From NCBI GenBank assembly GCA_022843325.1, contig JALHNV010000001.1, positions 62,001 to 126,000 on the forward strand: a stretch of 64,000 bases of DNA. The letters are read 5' to 3'. Made by a program: the position numbers and the translations under genes. Position 1 is the stretch's first letter. Each line of letters starts with the position of its first letter. The notes under the pieces are model-generated. The model made no database searches and had not been told where the DNA came from. It saw nothing but the letters and a program-made list of their open reading frames with translations. The DNA comes from Pseudolabrys sp. (GTDB taxonomy: Bacteria > Pseudomonadota > Alphaproteobacteria > Rhizobiales > Xanthobacteraceae). Shown in pieces: positions 29,825-39,336 of this stretch.

Positions 29825-30301
29825 TCACTCGTTGCCACCCCCGCCACCCTTGCCAAACCGCTCCCGGATGCGCGCCAGCAACTGGTCGCGCACCTCGCGG
29901 TAGGCCTCCAGGCGCTGCTCCCGGCTGCCCTCGATCGCGGTTGGGTCGATGGTCGGCCAGTATTCGACGTCGGCGGCGATGGTGCGGGTCAGTTCCAGCG
30001 CCTTGTGATGCGCCGGCGGCGCCAGCGTCACGATGAGGTCGAAATTGAGCCCCTCGAGGTCTTCCAGCTCCTCGAAGTCGATCGGCTTGTGGCTGGCGAT
30101 ATCGATCCCGATCTCCTCGAGCACGGCGACCGCAAAGGGATCGAGCTCGCCCTTCTGCACGCCGGCCGAGCCGACATACAGCGACTTGCCGAGAAACTGC
30201 CGCAACAGGCCGGCGGCCATCGGCGAGCGCACTGCGTTCATGCCGCAGGCAAACAGCACCGCCTGCGGGCGCGACGGGCGCTCGGGCGGGCCGGCCACCA
30301 C
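29825..30301 (-). CDS. low-molecular-weight protein tyrosine phosphatase / ArsC-like
   Basis: VLFACGMNAVRSPMAAGLLRQF: CX5R(S/T)-like P-loop. Confidence 0.85.
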   Translation of the reverse strand: MVAGPPERPSRPQAVLFACGMNAVRSPMAAGLLRQFLGKSLYVGSAGVQKGELDPFAVAVLEEIGIDIASHKPIDFEELEDLEGLNFDLIVTLAPPAHHKALELTRTIAADVEYWPTIDPTAIEGSREQRLEAYREVRDQLLARIRERFGKGGGGGNE

Positions 30302-30303
30302 CT

Positions 30304-30801
30304 TTAGCCCTTCCAGTGCAGCACGCAGATCAGCGTGAACAGACGGCGCGCGGTGTCCATGTCGACCGTGACCTTATCCTGCAAACGCTCCATCAGGATG
30401 CGCGAGCCGTCGTTGTGGATGCCGCGTCGTCCCATGTCGATCGCCTCGATCTTGTCCGGCGTCGCGGTGCGGATGGCCTGATAGTAGCTGTCGCAGATCA
30501 TGTAGTAGTCCTTGACGATCCGGCGCAGCGGCGACAGCGAGAACAGATGCGCCATCACCGGTGTGCCGTCTTCAAGGCGGATGTCGAACACCAGCCGGTT
30601 GCCGTTGACGCTCAGGTGCAAGGCATAGGGACCGCCATCGTGATTGACCGGCGCGAAGGTGTTCATTTCCAACAGATCGTAAATCGCGACCGCGCGCTCG
30701 TGCTCGATATCCGGGTTCGAGCGGCCGATCGACGCCTCGTCGAGTTCGACGGAAACCAGTCGCCGCTTGCTGCCGGCGGGGCCTGGTTTGCCGGGGCTCA
30801 T
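30304..30801 (-). CDS. UPF0262 family protein
   Basis: [34 protein letters not shown]...[37 protein letters not shown]. Confidence 0.88.
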   Translation of the reverse strand: MSPGKPGPAGSKRRLVSVELDEASIGRSNPDIEHERAVAIYDLLEMNTFAPVNHDGGPYALHLSVNGNRLVFDIRLEDGTPVMAHLFSLSPLRRIVKDYYMICDSYYQAIRTATPDKIEAIDMGRRGIHNDGSRILMERLQDKVTVDMDTARRLFTLICVLHWKG

Positions 30802-32093
30802 GGCAGATTGAGACGTATGGCGACGGAGCGGGCGTGGGCGGTCAGACCCTCGGCCTCGCCCAAGGCGATGGCGGCCGGACCCAGCGCGCGAAGTTGATCG
30901 GGCCCGCATTTGAGCAAGGACGTGCGCTTCATGAAATCGAGCACGCCGAGCCCCGACGAGAAGCGCGCCGACCGCGCCGTCGGCAGCACGTGGTTGGAGC
31001 CGGCGACATAATCGCCGATCGCTTCCGGGGTATGGGCGCCGATGAAGATGGCGCCGGCATTGCGGATGCGCGTCACCAGCCGCTCCGGATCGGCGGCGGC
31101 GATTTCCAGGTGCTCGGGCGCCAGCCGGTCGACCAGCGGCACGGCATCGTCCAGTTTCGGCACCAGAATGATGGCGCCGAAGTCGCGCCAGGAGGCCGCG
31201 GCAATATCGGCGCGCGGCAAGGTCTTGAGCTGGGAGGCGACCGCCGCCTCGACCGCGTCGGCCAGCGCCGCGTCGTCGGTGATCAGGATCGACTGCGCGC
31301 TGACGTCGTGCTCGGCCTGGGCCAAGAGGTCGGCGGCAATCCAGTCGGCGTTGCCGGTCTTGTCGGCGAGGATCAGCACCTCGGACGGCCCGGCGATCAT
31401 GTCGATGCCGACCTGGCCGAACACCAGCCGCTTGGCTGCCGCCACATAGGCGTTGCCCGGCCCAACGATCTTGGCGACCGGCGCGATGCTCTCGGTGCCG
31501 TAAGCGAGCGCCGCCACCGCCTGCGCGCCGCCGATGCGGTAGACCTCATCGACGCCGGCGAGGCTGGCCGCCGCCAGCACCAGCGGCTCCAGTCTGCCGT
31601 CCGGCGCCGGCACCACCATGACCAGCCGCTCGCAGCCGGCGACCTTGGCGGGCACCGCGTTCATCAGCACGGACGAGGGATAGGCGGCGGTGCCGCCGGG
31701 GACATAAAGCCCGACCGCCTCGATCGCGGTCCAGCGCGAGCCCATCTCGACGCCAAGGCCGTCGGTGAAGCGATCGTCGCGCGGCAACTGCCGGCGGTGA
31801 TAGGCCTCGATGCGGTCGCGGGCGAGCTTCAGGGCATCGAGGGCTTTGGCGTCGCTGGCCGCCGCCGCGGCATTCAGTTCGGCGGCGGTCACGCGCAGCG
31901 GTGTTTTGGCCGGATCGATGCGGTCGAACCGGGCGGTGTATTCCGACAGCGCCGCGTCGCCGCGTGCCCGTACCTGCGCAATGATCTCGCGCACGGTCTG
32001 CTCGACATCGGCCGCTGCCTCGCGCTTGACGCCGAGAAAGGCGCGGAAACGCTCGTCGAAATCGGCGCTCTGGCTGGTCAGTCGAAGCGGCAT
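30798..32093 (-). CDS. hisD: histidinol dehydrogenase
   Basis: [24 protein letters not shown]...[31 protein letters not shown]...LAPEHLEI. Confidence 0.97.
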   Translation of the reverse strand: MPLRLTSQSADFDERFRAFLGVKREAAADVEQTVREIIAQVRARGDAALSEYTARFDRIDPAKTPLRVTAAELNAAAAASDAKALDALKLARDRIEAYHRRQLPRDDRFTDGLGVEMGSRWTAIEAVGLYVPGGTAAYPSSVLMNAVPAKVAGCERLVMVVPAPDGRLEPLVLAAASLAGVDEVYRIGGAQAVAALAYGTESIAPVAKIVGPGNAYVAAAKRLVFGQVGIDMIAGPSEVLILADKTGNADWIAADLLAQAEHDVSAQSILITDDAALADAVEAAVASQLKTLPRADIAAASWRDFGAIILVPKLDDAVPLVDRLAPEHLEIAAADPERLVTRIRNAGAIFIGAHTPEAIGDYVAGSNHVLPTARSARFSSGLGVLDFMKRTSLLKCGPDQLRALGPAAIALGEAEGLTAHARSVAIRLNLP

Positions 32094-32135
32094 GACCGTT
32101 CAATGGGTGATGCGCGCCGTGGCGTCAACCCGGCG

Positions 32136-32636
32136 CTACCGGGATTGCGTTTTCCCGGGCTCGGCGGGGACGACCGGCACCGCCACTTCGTCGACGATGT
32201 GGGACGGGCACTTGGTCGCGGTCCAGGTCGGGCCGAGGTCGACCAGTTCGGCCTCCAGGCACTCGACCTCAAGCCGGAGGGCGGCCCCGCCCGAAAATAT
32301 CAGGGTGACCACGCCGGCCGGGGCTTCGGCCTCGTCAAATTCGACGGCCAGCAGGTTGAGGATGGCGTCCTTGCCGGCCGGATTGACGTCTTTGCACTTG
32401 CAGGCGAGGACGCGTTCGAAGCGCAGGGCCGAGCGGCGGCGGCGGTATTGAGGGTCGGCGAGCTGGGCGCCTTCCCAGTCGAACCGGTTGAGGGCCACGA
32501 TCAGGCGCTTCTCATTGGGGCGCCACATCACGTCGGCGACCTTGACCACCGCGTCCTGAAGGTGCGCCGAGACGACCTCCAGGTCCTCATCGTCGAGGAC
32601 CACGAATTTCAGTTTGTCCAAATCCTGTGTCGCCAT
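32136..32636 (-). CDS. DUF2948 family protein
   Basis: LKFVVLDDEDLEVVSAHLQDAVVKVADVMWRPNEKRLIVALNRFDWE. Confidence 0.8.
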   Translation of the reverse strand: MATQDLDKLKFVVLDDEDLEVVSAHLQDAVVKVADVMWRPNEKRLIVALNRFDWEGAQLADPQYRRRRSALRFERVLACKCKDVNPAGKDAILNLLAVEFDEAEAPAGVVTLIFSGGAALRLEVECLEAELVDLGPTWTATKCPSHIVDEVAVPVVPAEPGKTQSR

Positions 32637-32699
32637 GGCATTGCTCCCGTCCCGCCGTACCTAGGCAAGCCAGTTACAGGCCGCAAGCCCCGGCTGCGT

Positions 32700-33401
32700 T
32701 CAGAATGCCGGTTCCAGGCCGGCCGCGTCCCAGCGCGGGCGCGTGGCGGGGTCGGTCAACGCCTTCAGCAGCGCCTTGGCCCGGTCCGGCGCCGCGCTGC
32801 GGACATGGACCGCGGCCGTATACGTGTTGGTGTAATGCAGATCGCCCGGCAGGGTGCCGATCACATTGAGCCCCTTCACCGGCAGCGCTTCGCTGACAAA
32901 GGTGGTGCCCAATTCGGCCCGGCCGGCGGCGACCGCCTCCGAGACGTCGAAACCGCCTTTGCACAGCACGGCTTTCTTGTTGACCTCATCGGCGATGCCA
33001 AGCCGGTCCAGCAGGCCGACAAACATGATGCCGCCGGAGCCGCCGGCCTTCGGGTCGGTATAGGCGACCGAGCGGGCGTCGAGCAGCGCCTGCTTGAATG
33101 CGGCGGGGGTGGATATGTCCGGCGCCGGCGCGCCCTCGCGCACGATCACGCCGGTCACGGTGCGGCCGAGATCGGTGATGGTGCCGGGCGCGATCAAGCC
33201 GCGCTTGTCGAGCGCCGCGATCAGCGACTCCGACAGCACGACGAGGTCGCTGGTTTCGCCCTCTTCGATACGCTGGCGCAAGGAGCCGGCGGTGTTGAAG
33301 ACATAGTCGATCTTCGTGCCGCTGGCGCGTTCGTATTCCGCGCCCAATGCGGCCACCATCGATTTGACAGCGCCCGCGCTCAGAACCTTGAGGTCACTCA
33401 T
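32700..33401 (-). CDS. molybdate-type extracellular solute-binding protein homologue
   Basis: LKVLSAGAVKSMVAALGAEYERASGTKIDYVFNTAGSLRQRIEEGETSDLVVLSE; no obvious signal peptide. Confidence 0.8.
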   Translation of the reverse strand: MSDLKVLSAGAVKSMVAALGAEYERASGTKIDYVFNTAGSLRQRIEEGETSDLVVLSESLIAALDKRGLIAPGTITDLGRTVTGVIVREGAPAPDISTPAAFKQALLDARSVAYTDPKAGGSGGIMFVGLLDRLGIADEVNKKAVLCKGGFDVSEAVAAGRAELGTTFVSEALPVKGLNVIGTLPGDLHYTNTYTAAVHVRSAAPDRAKALLKALTDPATRPRWDAAGLEPAF

Positions 33402-33415
33402 CTGCCCTTACCCGA

Positions 33416-34756
33416 TCATTCAGCCGGAACAGTCTTGTTCCGATGTCTAAGTCCGTAAACCACGAACGGCACACCGGCCAGTAGAACGGCAACGCCGACG
33501 AAGGCGCCGGCGCCCGTATAGACCAGGCTCGAATACAGCAGATAGGCACAGATCAGACAGAACACGATCGGAGTCAGCGGGTACAGCGGCATCCGGAAGG
33601 GGCGGTCGCGGCCGGCGTCGCGCTGGCGCAGCACGATCGACGAAACACCCACCAGCAGGAGGAAGCTCCAGAACACCGGCGCGGTGTATTCGACCATCGC
33701 GGTGAAGCCGTCGCGCGCCAGCGCACCCAGGATCACCAGGCCGAACGCGATCGCGCTCTGCATCAAGATTGCGTTGCGCGGATTGTTGCCCGTATCGCTC
33801 CAGGTGCTCAGCTTCGACAGGGCCAGATCGTCGCCCAGTGCGTGATAAAGCCGGGCGCCGGTGAAGATGCTGGCGTTGATGGTGCTAAGCGCCGCGACAC
33901 AGACGATCAGACTGACCACCGTAGCGGCGCTGTCGCCAACCCCTGCCCGCATCACGTCAGCGGCGATGGCGCTGGACTTGCGCAGGCCCTCCAGGCCCAG
34001 CACGTGCAGAAAGGAGACGTTGATCAGCACGTAAAGTGCGGTGACGATCGCGGTGCCGAGCATCAGGATGCGGAACATGTCGCGCCGCACGTCGCGGACG
34101 TCGGCGGACAGATAGGCCGCCTCGTTCCAGCCGCCATAGGTCAGCAGCACGAACACCATCGCAAGACCGAAGGCGCCGACGCCGGTGGTGGCATCGACGG
34201 GCGCGGCGGCGACGCCCTCCCCGCCGAACAGGAATCCGACCGCGATGATGGCGCCGAGGCAACCCATCAGCACGAAGCTGAACAGGTTCTGCGCCGTCTT
34301 GCTTTGATAGGTGCCGTAGATATTGACGGCCGTCAGCACAGCCAGCGCCACGGCGGCGTAGATCGCCGGCCCCATGTCACCGAGCGAGAACAGCGCCTGG
34401 GCGTAATCGCCGAGAACAAAGGCCACCGCGGCGATGGCGCCGGTCTGGATCACCGTGGTGCGGGCCCACGCAAACATCAGCGCCACCGGCTGGCCGAGCG
34501 CGCGCTCAAGGAAACGATACTCGCCCCCGGTCGAAGGATAAGTGGCAGCGAGTTCGGCATAGACCAGCGCACCGATCAACGTGGCGGCGCCGCCGAGGAT
34601 CCAAGCGACGACGAAGGCGGTTTCACTGCCGACGTTCAGCGCCACGAGCTGCGGCGTCCGGAAAATGCCGATGCCGATGATGATGCCGACAATCATCAGG
34701 GCGCCGTCCATGACCGAAAGGCTGGCGCGCGGCGACGTCGAGGCGGGGGTTGTCAT
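33416..34756 (-). CDS. APC-family amino acid permease
   Basis: 446 aa; GALMIVGIIIGIGIFRTPQLVALNVGSETAFVVAWILGGAATLIGALVYAELAATYPSTGGEYRFL. Confidence 0.9.
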   Translation of the reverse strand: MTTPASTSPRASLSVMDGALMIVGIIIGIGIFRTPQLVALNVGSETAFVVAWILGGAATLIGALVYAELAATYPSTGGEYRFLERALGQPVALMFAWARTTVIQTGAIAAVAFVLGDYAQALFSLGDMGPAIYAAVALAVLTAVNIYGTYQSKTAQNLFSFVLMGCLGAIIAVGFLFGGEGVAAAPVDATTGVGAFGLAMVFVLLTYGGWNEAAYLSADVRDVRRDMFRILMLGTAIVTALYVLINVSFLHVLGLEGLRKSSAIAADVMRAGVGDSAATVVSLIVCVAALSTINASIFTGARLYHALGDDLALSKLSTWSDTGNNPRNAILMQSAIAFGLVILGALARDGFTAMVEYTAPVFWSFLLLVGVSSIVLRQRDAGRDRPFRMPLYPLTPIVFCLICAYLLYSSLVYTGAGAFVGVAVLLAGVPFVVYGLRHRNKTVPAE

Positions 34757-34913
34757 GGAGTGGGATCTCGGGTGGCGCCGCCGGGAGGGAGCGCGGATGG
34801 ATCAATATGCGGTTTCGTCGCAGCTGCGGGACGTGAAAACCGGCCCCGGCGAATAATCACCGGGGCCGACAGGTTGTCACGATATCAGACCATCGCGGTC
34901 GCGCCAGTGGCTA

Positions 34914-35699
34914 TTAGGCCTTGGTCGCGGTCCAGCCGGTGCCCTTGACCTCGTTGCCTTCGACGGTGCCCTTGAGCTCCTGCTTCTTGCCATCGGCGGT
35001 GACGGTCAGGGTGATGTCCTTGCCCTTCAGGTTGCCGCTGACTTCCGCCGGCTTGCCGTTGATGGTGGCCTTGCCCGACACCACCTGGAAGTTCTGGTTC
35101 AGTTCGAGCGTCATCGCCTGCTCGCCTTTGACGTTCCACTTTCCTTCAACCTTGGCCGGCACGTACCAGAGGTAAACCTGCTTGCCGTCGACCACTTCCT
35201 GGTGATCCGGCTTCCAGTCGCCCATGCTGAAGGCGTGCGACACGACGCGCGAACCCGGCTTCATTTCGTCGAGTATCTTCGGCCGCAGACGCAGGTTGAG
35301 CTCGGTCAGCAGATACATGGTGATGACGTCGGCCTTGGCGACGCTCTCTTCAAAGAGGTTGCCGACCTTGAAGGTCACCTTGTCGGTAACCTTGGCCTTC
35401 TTGGCGTTTTCATTGGCTTCGTTGATGCGCACCGGATTGATGTCCACACCGAAACCGCGCGCGCCGTACTTCTCAGCGGCCGTCACGATCATGCGGCCGT
35501 CGCCGCAACCGAGATCGATCACGGAGTCCGTGCTCTTCACCTCGGCCAGTTCCAGCATGCGATTAACGACAGTCTGCGGGGTCGGCACGTAGATCACGTC
35601 GAGCTTGGGCTCCTGCGCCAGTGCCGGCACGGCGCTGAAGCTCAGGGCGGCGATCAAAGCGCACGCGGTGCGACGGGAGTACACGAGTTGCGACATCAT
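34914..35699 (-). CDS. SAM-dependent methyltransferase with N-terminal signal peptide
   Basis: Signal (ACALIAALSFSAVPALAQEP) followed by SVIDLGCGDGRMIVTAAEKYGARGFGVDINP (SAM motif I). Confidence 0.8.
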   Translation of the reverse strand: MMSQLVYSRRTACALIAALSFSAVPALAQEPKLDVIYVPTPQTVVNRMLELAEVKSTDSVIDLGCGDGRMIVTAAEKYGARGFGVDINPVRINEANENAKKAKVTDKVTFKVGNLFEESVAKADVITMYLLTELNLRLRPKILDEMKPGSRVVSHAFSMGDWKPDHQEVVDGKQVYLWYVPAKVEGKWNVKGEQAMTLELNQNFQVVSGKATINGKPAEVSGNLKGKDITLTVTADGKKQELKGTVEGNEVKGTGWTATKA

Positions 35700-35883
35700 A
35701 CTGGGATTCCTTTGATGGTCTTCATGATAAAAAATTGAGCAGAGTTGGCCCGGCGACCAACGGCAGTACCCACCTTTTGAGGGGCACACCTTTAGACAAA
35801 CAAATGTGGACCGCATTTTGTTCGGGTCCGGGAACTTGAAATATAGCCGATGAAACCGGATGCCGGAAGCGGGGTCGCCCGGC

Positions 35884-37173
35884 TCAGGTACTCAGGCGCT
35901 CTATTGCCGCACCGCACTGCGACAGCTTTTCTTCCAGCCGTTCGAAGCCACGATCAAGGTGATAGACGCGATTGACCATGGTCTCGCCCTCGGCGGCCAA
36001 CGCGGCAATCACCAGCGACACGGATGCGCGCAGGTCGGTTGCCATGACAGGCGCGCCTTTTAGCCGCGCCACCCCTTCAATGGTTGCGGTTTCGCCGCTG
36101 AGCTGAATGCGGGCACCGAGCCGCGCCAGTTCCTGCACATGCATGAAGCGGTTTTCGAAGATGGTCTCGGTGATATGCGACGTGCCCTTGGCCCGGGTCA
36201 TCAGCGCCATCAGTTGCGCCTGCAGGTCGGTCGGGAAGCCGGGGAACGGCGCGGTGGTCACCTCGACCGGCGAAAGCCCGCTGCCATTGCGGGCAATGCG
36301 GATGCCTTCATTGGTCGACGTCACGGTAACGCCGGCCTGCACCAGGACATCAAGCGCGGCCTGCAGCAGTTCGGGACGCGCATTGGCGAGCAGCACGTCG
36401 CCGCCGGTCATCGCCGCAGCCAATGCATAGGTGCCGGTCTCGATCCGGTCCGGCAGCACGGTGTGGCGCGCGCCATGCAGGCGGGTGACGCCCTCGATGA
36501 CGATACGCGAGGTGCCGGCGCCGGTGATTTTCGCACCCATCTTGTTCAGACAATCGGCCACATCGCCGATCTCGGGTTCGCGCGCGGCATTTTCGATGAC
36601 CGTGGTGCCGCGGGCCAGCGCCGCCGCCATCAGCGCCGTATGGGTGCCGCCGACGGTCACCTTGGGAAACTTGATCTCGCCGCCGCGCAGTCCGTTCTTG
36701 GCGCGGGCCAGCACGTAGCCGGCCTCGATCTCGATCTCGGCGCCGAGCGCTTCCAGCGCCATGATCAGCAGATCGACCGGTCGCGTGCCGATGGCACAAC
36801 CGCCCGGCAGCGACACCTTGGCCTCGCCCATGCGGCCGAGCAGCGGCGCGATGACCCAGAAGCTCGCCCGCATTTTCGACACCAGTTCATAAGGCGCGGT
36901 GGTGTCGACGATGCGCTTGGCGGAGATATGTAGCGTACGGCCGCTGTTGGGATCATCGCCCGGCCGCTTGCCGGCAATCATGATATCGACGCCCTGGTTG
37001 CCGAGAATGCGCTGGAGCTGAATGACGTCGGCCAGCCGCGGCACGTTGTCGAGGATCAGCGTTTCCTCGCTCAGCAAGGCAGCGATGATCAGCGGCAGGG
37101 CGGCGTTCTTGGCCCCCGAAATCGGAATCGTTCCGTTCAGGCGCTGGCCGCCGACAATCCGTATCCGATCCAT
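35884..37173 (-). CDS. murA: UDP-N-acetylglucosamine 1-carboxyvinyltransferase
   Basis: [50 protein letters not shown]. Confidence 0.97.
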   Translation of the reverse strand: MDRIRIVGGQRLNGTIPISGAKNAALPLIIAALLSEETLILDNVPRLADVIQLQRILGNQGVDIMIAGKRPGDDPNSGRTLHISAKRIVDTTAPYELVSKMRASFWVIAPLLGRMGEAKVSLPGGCAIGTRPVDLLIMALEALGAEIEIEAGYVLARAKNGLRGGEIKFPKVTVGGTHTALMAAALARGTTVIENAAREPEIGDVADCLNKMGAKITGAGTSRIVIEGVTRLHGARHTVLPDRIETGTYALAAAMTGGDVLLANARPELLQAALDVLVQAGVTVTSTNEGIRIARNGSGLSPVEVTTAPFPGFPTDLQAQLMALMTRAKGTSHITETIFENRFMHVQELARLGARIQLSGETATIEGVARLKGAPVMATDLRASVSLVIAALAAEGETMVNRVYHLDRGFERLEEKLSQCGAAIERLST

Positions 37174-37301
37174 GGAGCCCCACCCGTCCGCAATTCAGAG
37201 GTCCGCCGATCTATGGACCGGCGGCACCCAACCTGCAAATGCCTCTACGGGTCAGGGGTGAACACCCTCGCCGCCCGAATGCGGCAAAAGTCGGACGCCG
37301 G

Positions 37302-37481
37302 TTAAGGCTCTTTTTCGTCGGCCGGGTCGGGCGGCGTCGCGGTTCCATCGCCCGGCTTGGCATCCCGGCCGCGCACCTGCGCCTTGCGGCGGCGCAGATT
37401 GGCTCGCAGCGCCGCGGCCAGACGCGTCTCGCGCGCCGCGACTTTCCGGGATTTTGTGCCGTCCGCGTCCTTGGTCGTCAT
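37302..37481 (-). CDS. small basic hypothetical protein (59 aa)
   Basis: MTTKDADGTKSRKVAARETRLAAALRANLRRRKAQVRGRDAKPGDGTATPPDPADEKEP. Confidence 0.5.
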   Translation of the reverse strand: MTTKDADGTKSRKVAARETRLAAALRANLRRRKAQVRGRDAKPGDGTATPPDPADEKEP

Positions 37482-37604
37482 GTGCCGTACATATCGGGCC
37501 CAATGAGGGCTTCGCAAGTTCACGCATTGCCTTGCACTGCGGCAGCCCCTATGGCAGTTTCCGCCGCGTTCGCCCCGGCCCGCTTCAGGGCCGCCCGCGT
37601 TCTC

Positions 37605-37679
37605 GCTGCCGTAGCTCAGTGGTAGAGCACCTCATTGGTAATGAGGAGGTCCACAGTTCGATCCTGTGTGGCAGCACCA
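37605..37679 (+). tRNA. tRNA-Thr (anticodon GGT), CCA encoded
   Basis: GCTGCCGTAGCTCAGTGGTAGAGCACCTCATTGGTAATGAGGAGGTCCACAGTTCGATCCTGTGTGGCAGCACCA; anticodon loop TTGGTAA. Confidence 0.97.
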
Positions 37680-37713
37680 TCTAACCTTCCCCGCACAACG
37701 CGACTGGCCCGCC

Positions 37714-38784
37714 TTACCCCAGACTGTGCTGGGCGAAGAAGCGCACCATCTCGCTGCTGGCGTCGGGGCCGCGCGGGTCGGTGTAGGACCCCGCCGGATC
37801 GCCGCCGGACCAGGCGTGGCCGGCGCCATGGATGACCCACTGCTCGAGCACCGGGCGCCCCGCGGCATCGCGCTGGATCGAGCGGGTGAAGCGCAGCCCG
37901 CCCGTCTCCGACCGGCGCACCTCTAGATCGCCGGCTGATTTGGCCTGCGCGACGATGCGATCGCCATTGACGTGATGCACGGTAGCGTCGCTATCGCCAT
38001 GAAACACGATGGTCGGGACCGATCGCCCGCCGCGGGGTGCACCGGCCGGTCCGCCATGGCGCATCGCGGTGAACGCCGATGCCACGTCGCGCGCGGCGCC
38101 GCAAGCCAGTCCCGAATGGACGCCGACGGCGGCATAGAGATCCGGATAGGCATCGGCCATCACCGCAGCGGCCGCGCCGCCCGCCGACAAGCCGGCGACA
38201 TAGACGCGCGCGGTGTCGATGCGCAGGTCGCCGGCGATCTGGCGCGTGATGCCGGCGATGATCGACGGCTCGCCGCGGCCGCGCTGCTGATCGGCCGGAT
38301 TGAACCAGTTCCAGCAGCCGGAGGAGTTGGCGGCGCGGTTCTGCGCCGGATAGGCAACGATAAACGTGTGCCGCTCGGCAAGATCATTCATCCGCGTGCC
38401 AGCGGCGAAGTCATCGGGCGACTGCGTGCAGCCGTGCAGCATCACCAGCAGCGGCACCGCCCGCCCGGTGTAACTGCCCGGGATATAGAGTTTGTAGCTG
38501 CGGCTGCCGTGTTCGTTGGCGTATTGGCGCTGCTCGAAGGTCGCGCCGTCCGGCACCCGGATGGGCGATGGCGCCGCGCCGGGCAGCCGCGCGCCGGCTT
38601 TCATCGCGCGATCGAGAAATCCCCGCGCCGCGTCAGGCGTGCGCGGCAGTTTCATCGCATCAGGGACGGCCGCGGCGCGCACACCCGGCGTCATGCCGCG
38701 CAAGGCCGCCATCGCCTCCCTGAACTGGCCAGCGCGGGACAGGCGCGCCACCGCCAGAAAGTCAGGCTTCATTCGCTCATTCAT
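37714..38784 (-). CDS. PHB depolymerase-family esterase (LpqC-like)
   Basis: [41 protein letters not shown]...[32 protein letters not shown]. Confidence 0.9.
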   Translation of the reverse strand: MNERMKPDFLAVARLSRAGQFREAMAALRGMTPGVRAAAVPDAMKLPRTPDAARGFLDRAMKAGARLPGAAPSPIRVPDGATFEQRQYANEHGSRSYKLYIPGSYTGRAVPLLVMLHGCTQSPDDFAAGTRMNDLAERHTFIVAYPAQNRAANSSGCWNWFNPADQQRGRGEPSIIAGITRQIAGDLRIDTARVYVAGLSAGGAAAAVMADAYPDLYAAVGVHSGLACGAARDVASAFTAMRHGGPAGAPRGGRSVPTIVFHGDSDATVHHVNGDRIVAQAKSAGDLEVRRSETGGLRFTRSIQRDAAGRPVLEQWVIHGAGHAWSGGDPAGSYTDPRGPDASSEMVRFFAQHSLG

Positions 38785-38799
38785 GCCGGGGGTCCTGTG

Positions 38800-39219
38800 T
38801 CAGCGGATTCGGTCGCGCAGCGCGTCTTTGACCGCGGCGCTGGCCTGCAGCGCACCGAGAACGTGGATTGATGAAATGGTGGCGCGCGCCAGATCGGCGG
38901 GGACATCCGGCGCGATGACAACAAGTCCGAGCACCTGGACGTTTAGCGTCTCGCCGGCGCGCTGCACCGCTTCGAGTTCGGCCCGCGTCACGGTGCGGAG
39001 GCCAAGTTCGAGGCGGTGACGCGCCAGCGACTGATCGATGGCATCGGCGTGCCGGTCGAGCCGGTTCCGGATGGCGGTGCGGATGAAGTCGGTGCGGTTG
39101 GCGTAAAAGCCGTCCTGCACCAGCAGATCTATATGGCCGAGATCGACGAAGCCGAGATTGATTGTGATTTTCTCGTTGTCGGCCGTGCGGGCTGGAAGCC
39201 CTGCGATATTTGCCGCCAT
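38800..39219 (-). CDS. CopG-family ribbon-helix-helix-type regulator
   Basis: EKITINLGFVDLGHIDLLVQDGFYANRTDFIRTAIRNRLDRHAD. Confidence 0.75.
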   Translation of the reverse strand: MAANIAGLPARTADNEKITINLGFVDLGHIDLLVQDGFYANRTDFIRTAIRNRLDRHADAIDQSLARHRLELGLRTVTRAELEAVQRAGETLNVQVLGLVVIAPDVPADLARATISSIHVLGALQASAAVKDALRDRIR

Positions 39220-39336
39220 TCTCACCATCCTTAAACCATCCGCATGGATGGTATATGGAAGGCAGGCGCGCCCATTCAAGGGCTGGAAGGAAATCGCCGA
39301 CTTCCCCACTAAACACTTGATACGTCAGGACTCTCC

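Noticed and set aside
30834-33458. 874-aa plus-strand ORF
   Set aside because: Antisense shadow of hisD, DUF2948 and the binding-protein gene in GC-rich DNA; composition (R/G/H/D-rich) is typical of shadow ORFs.
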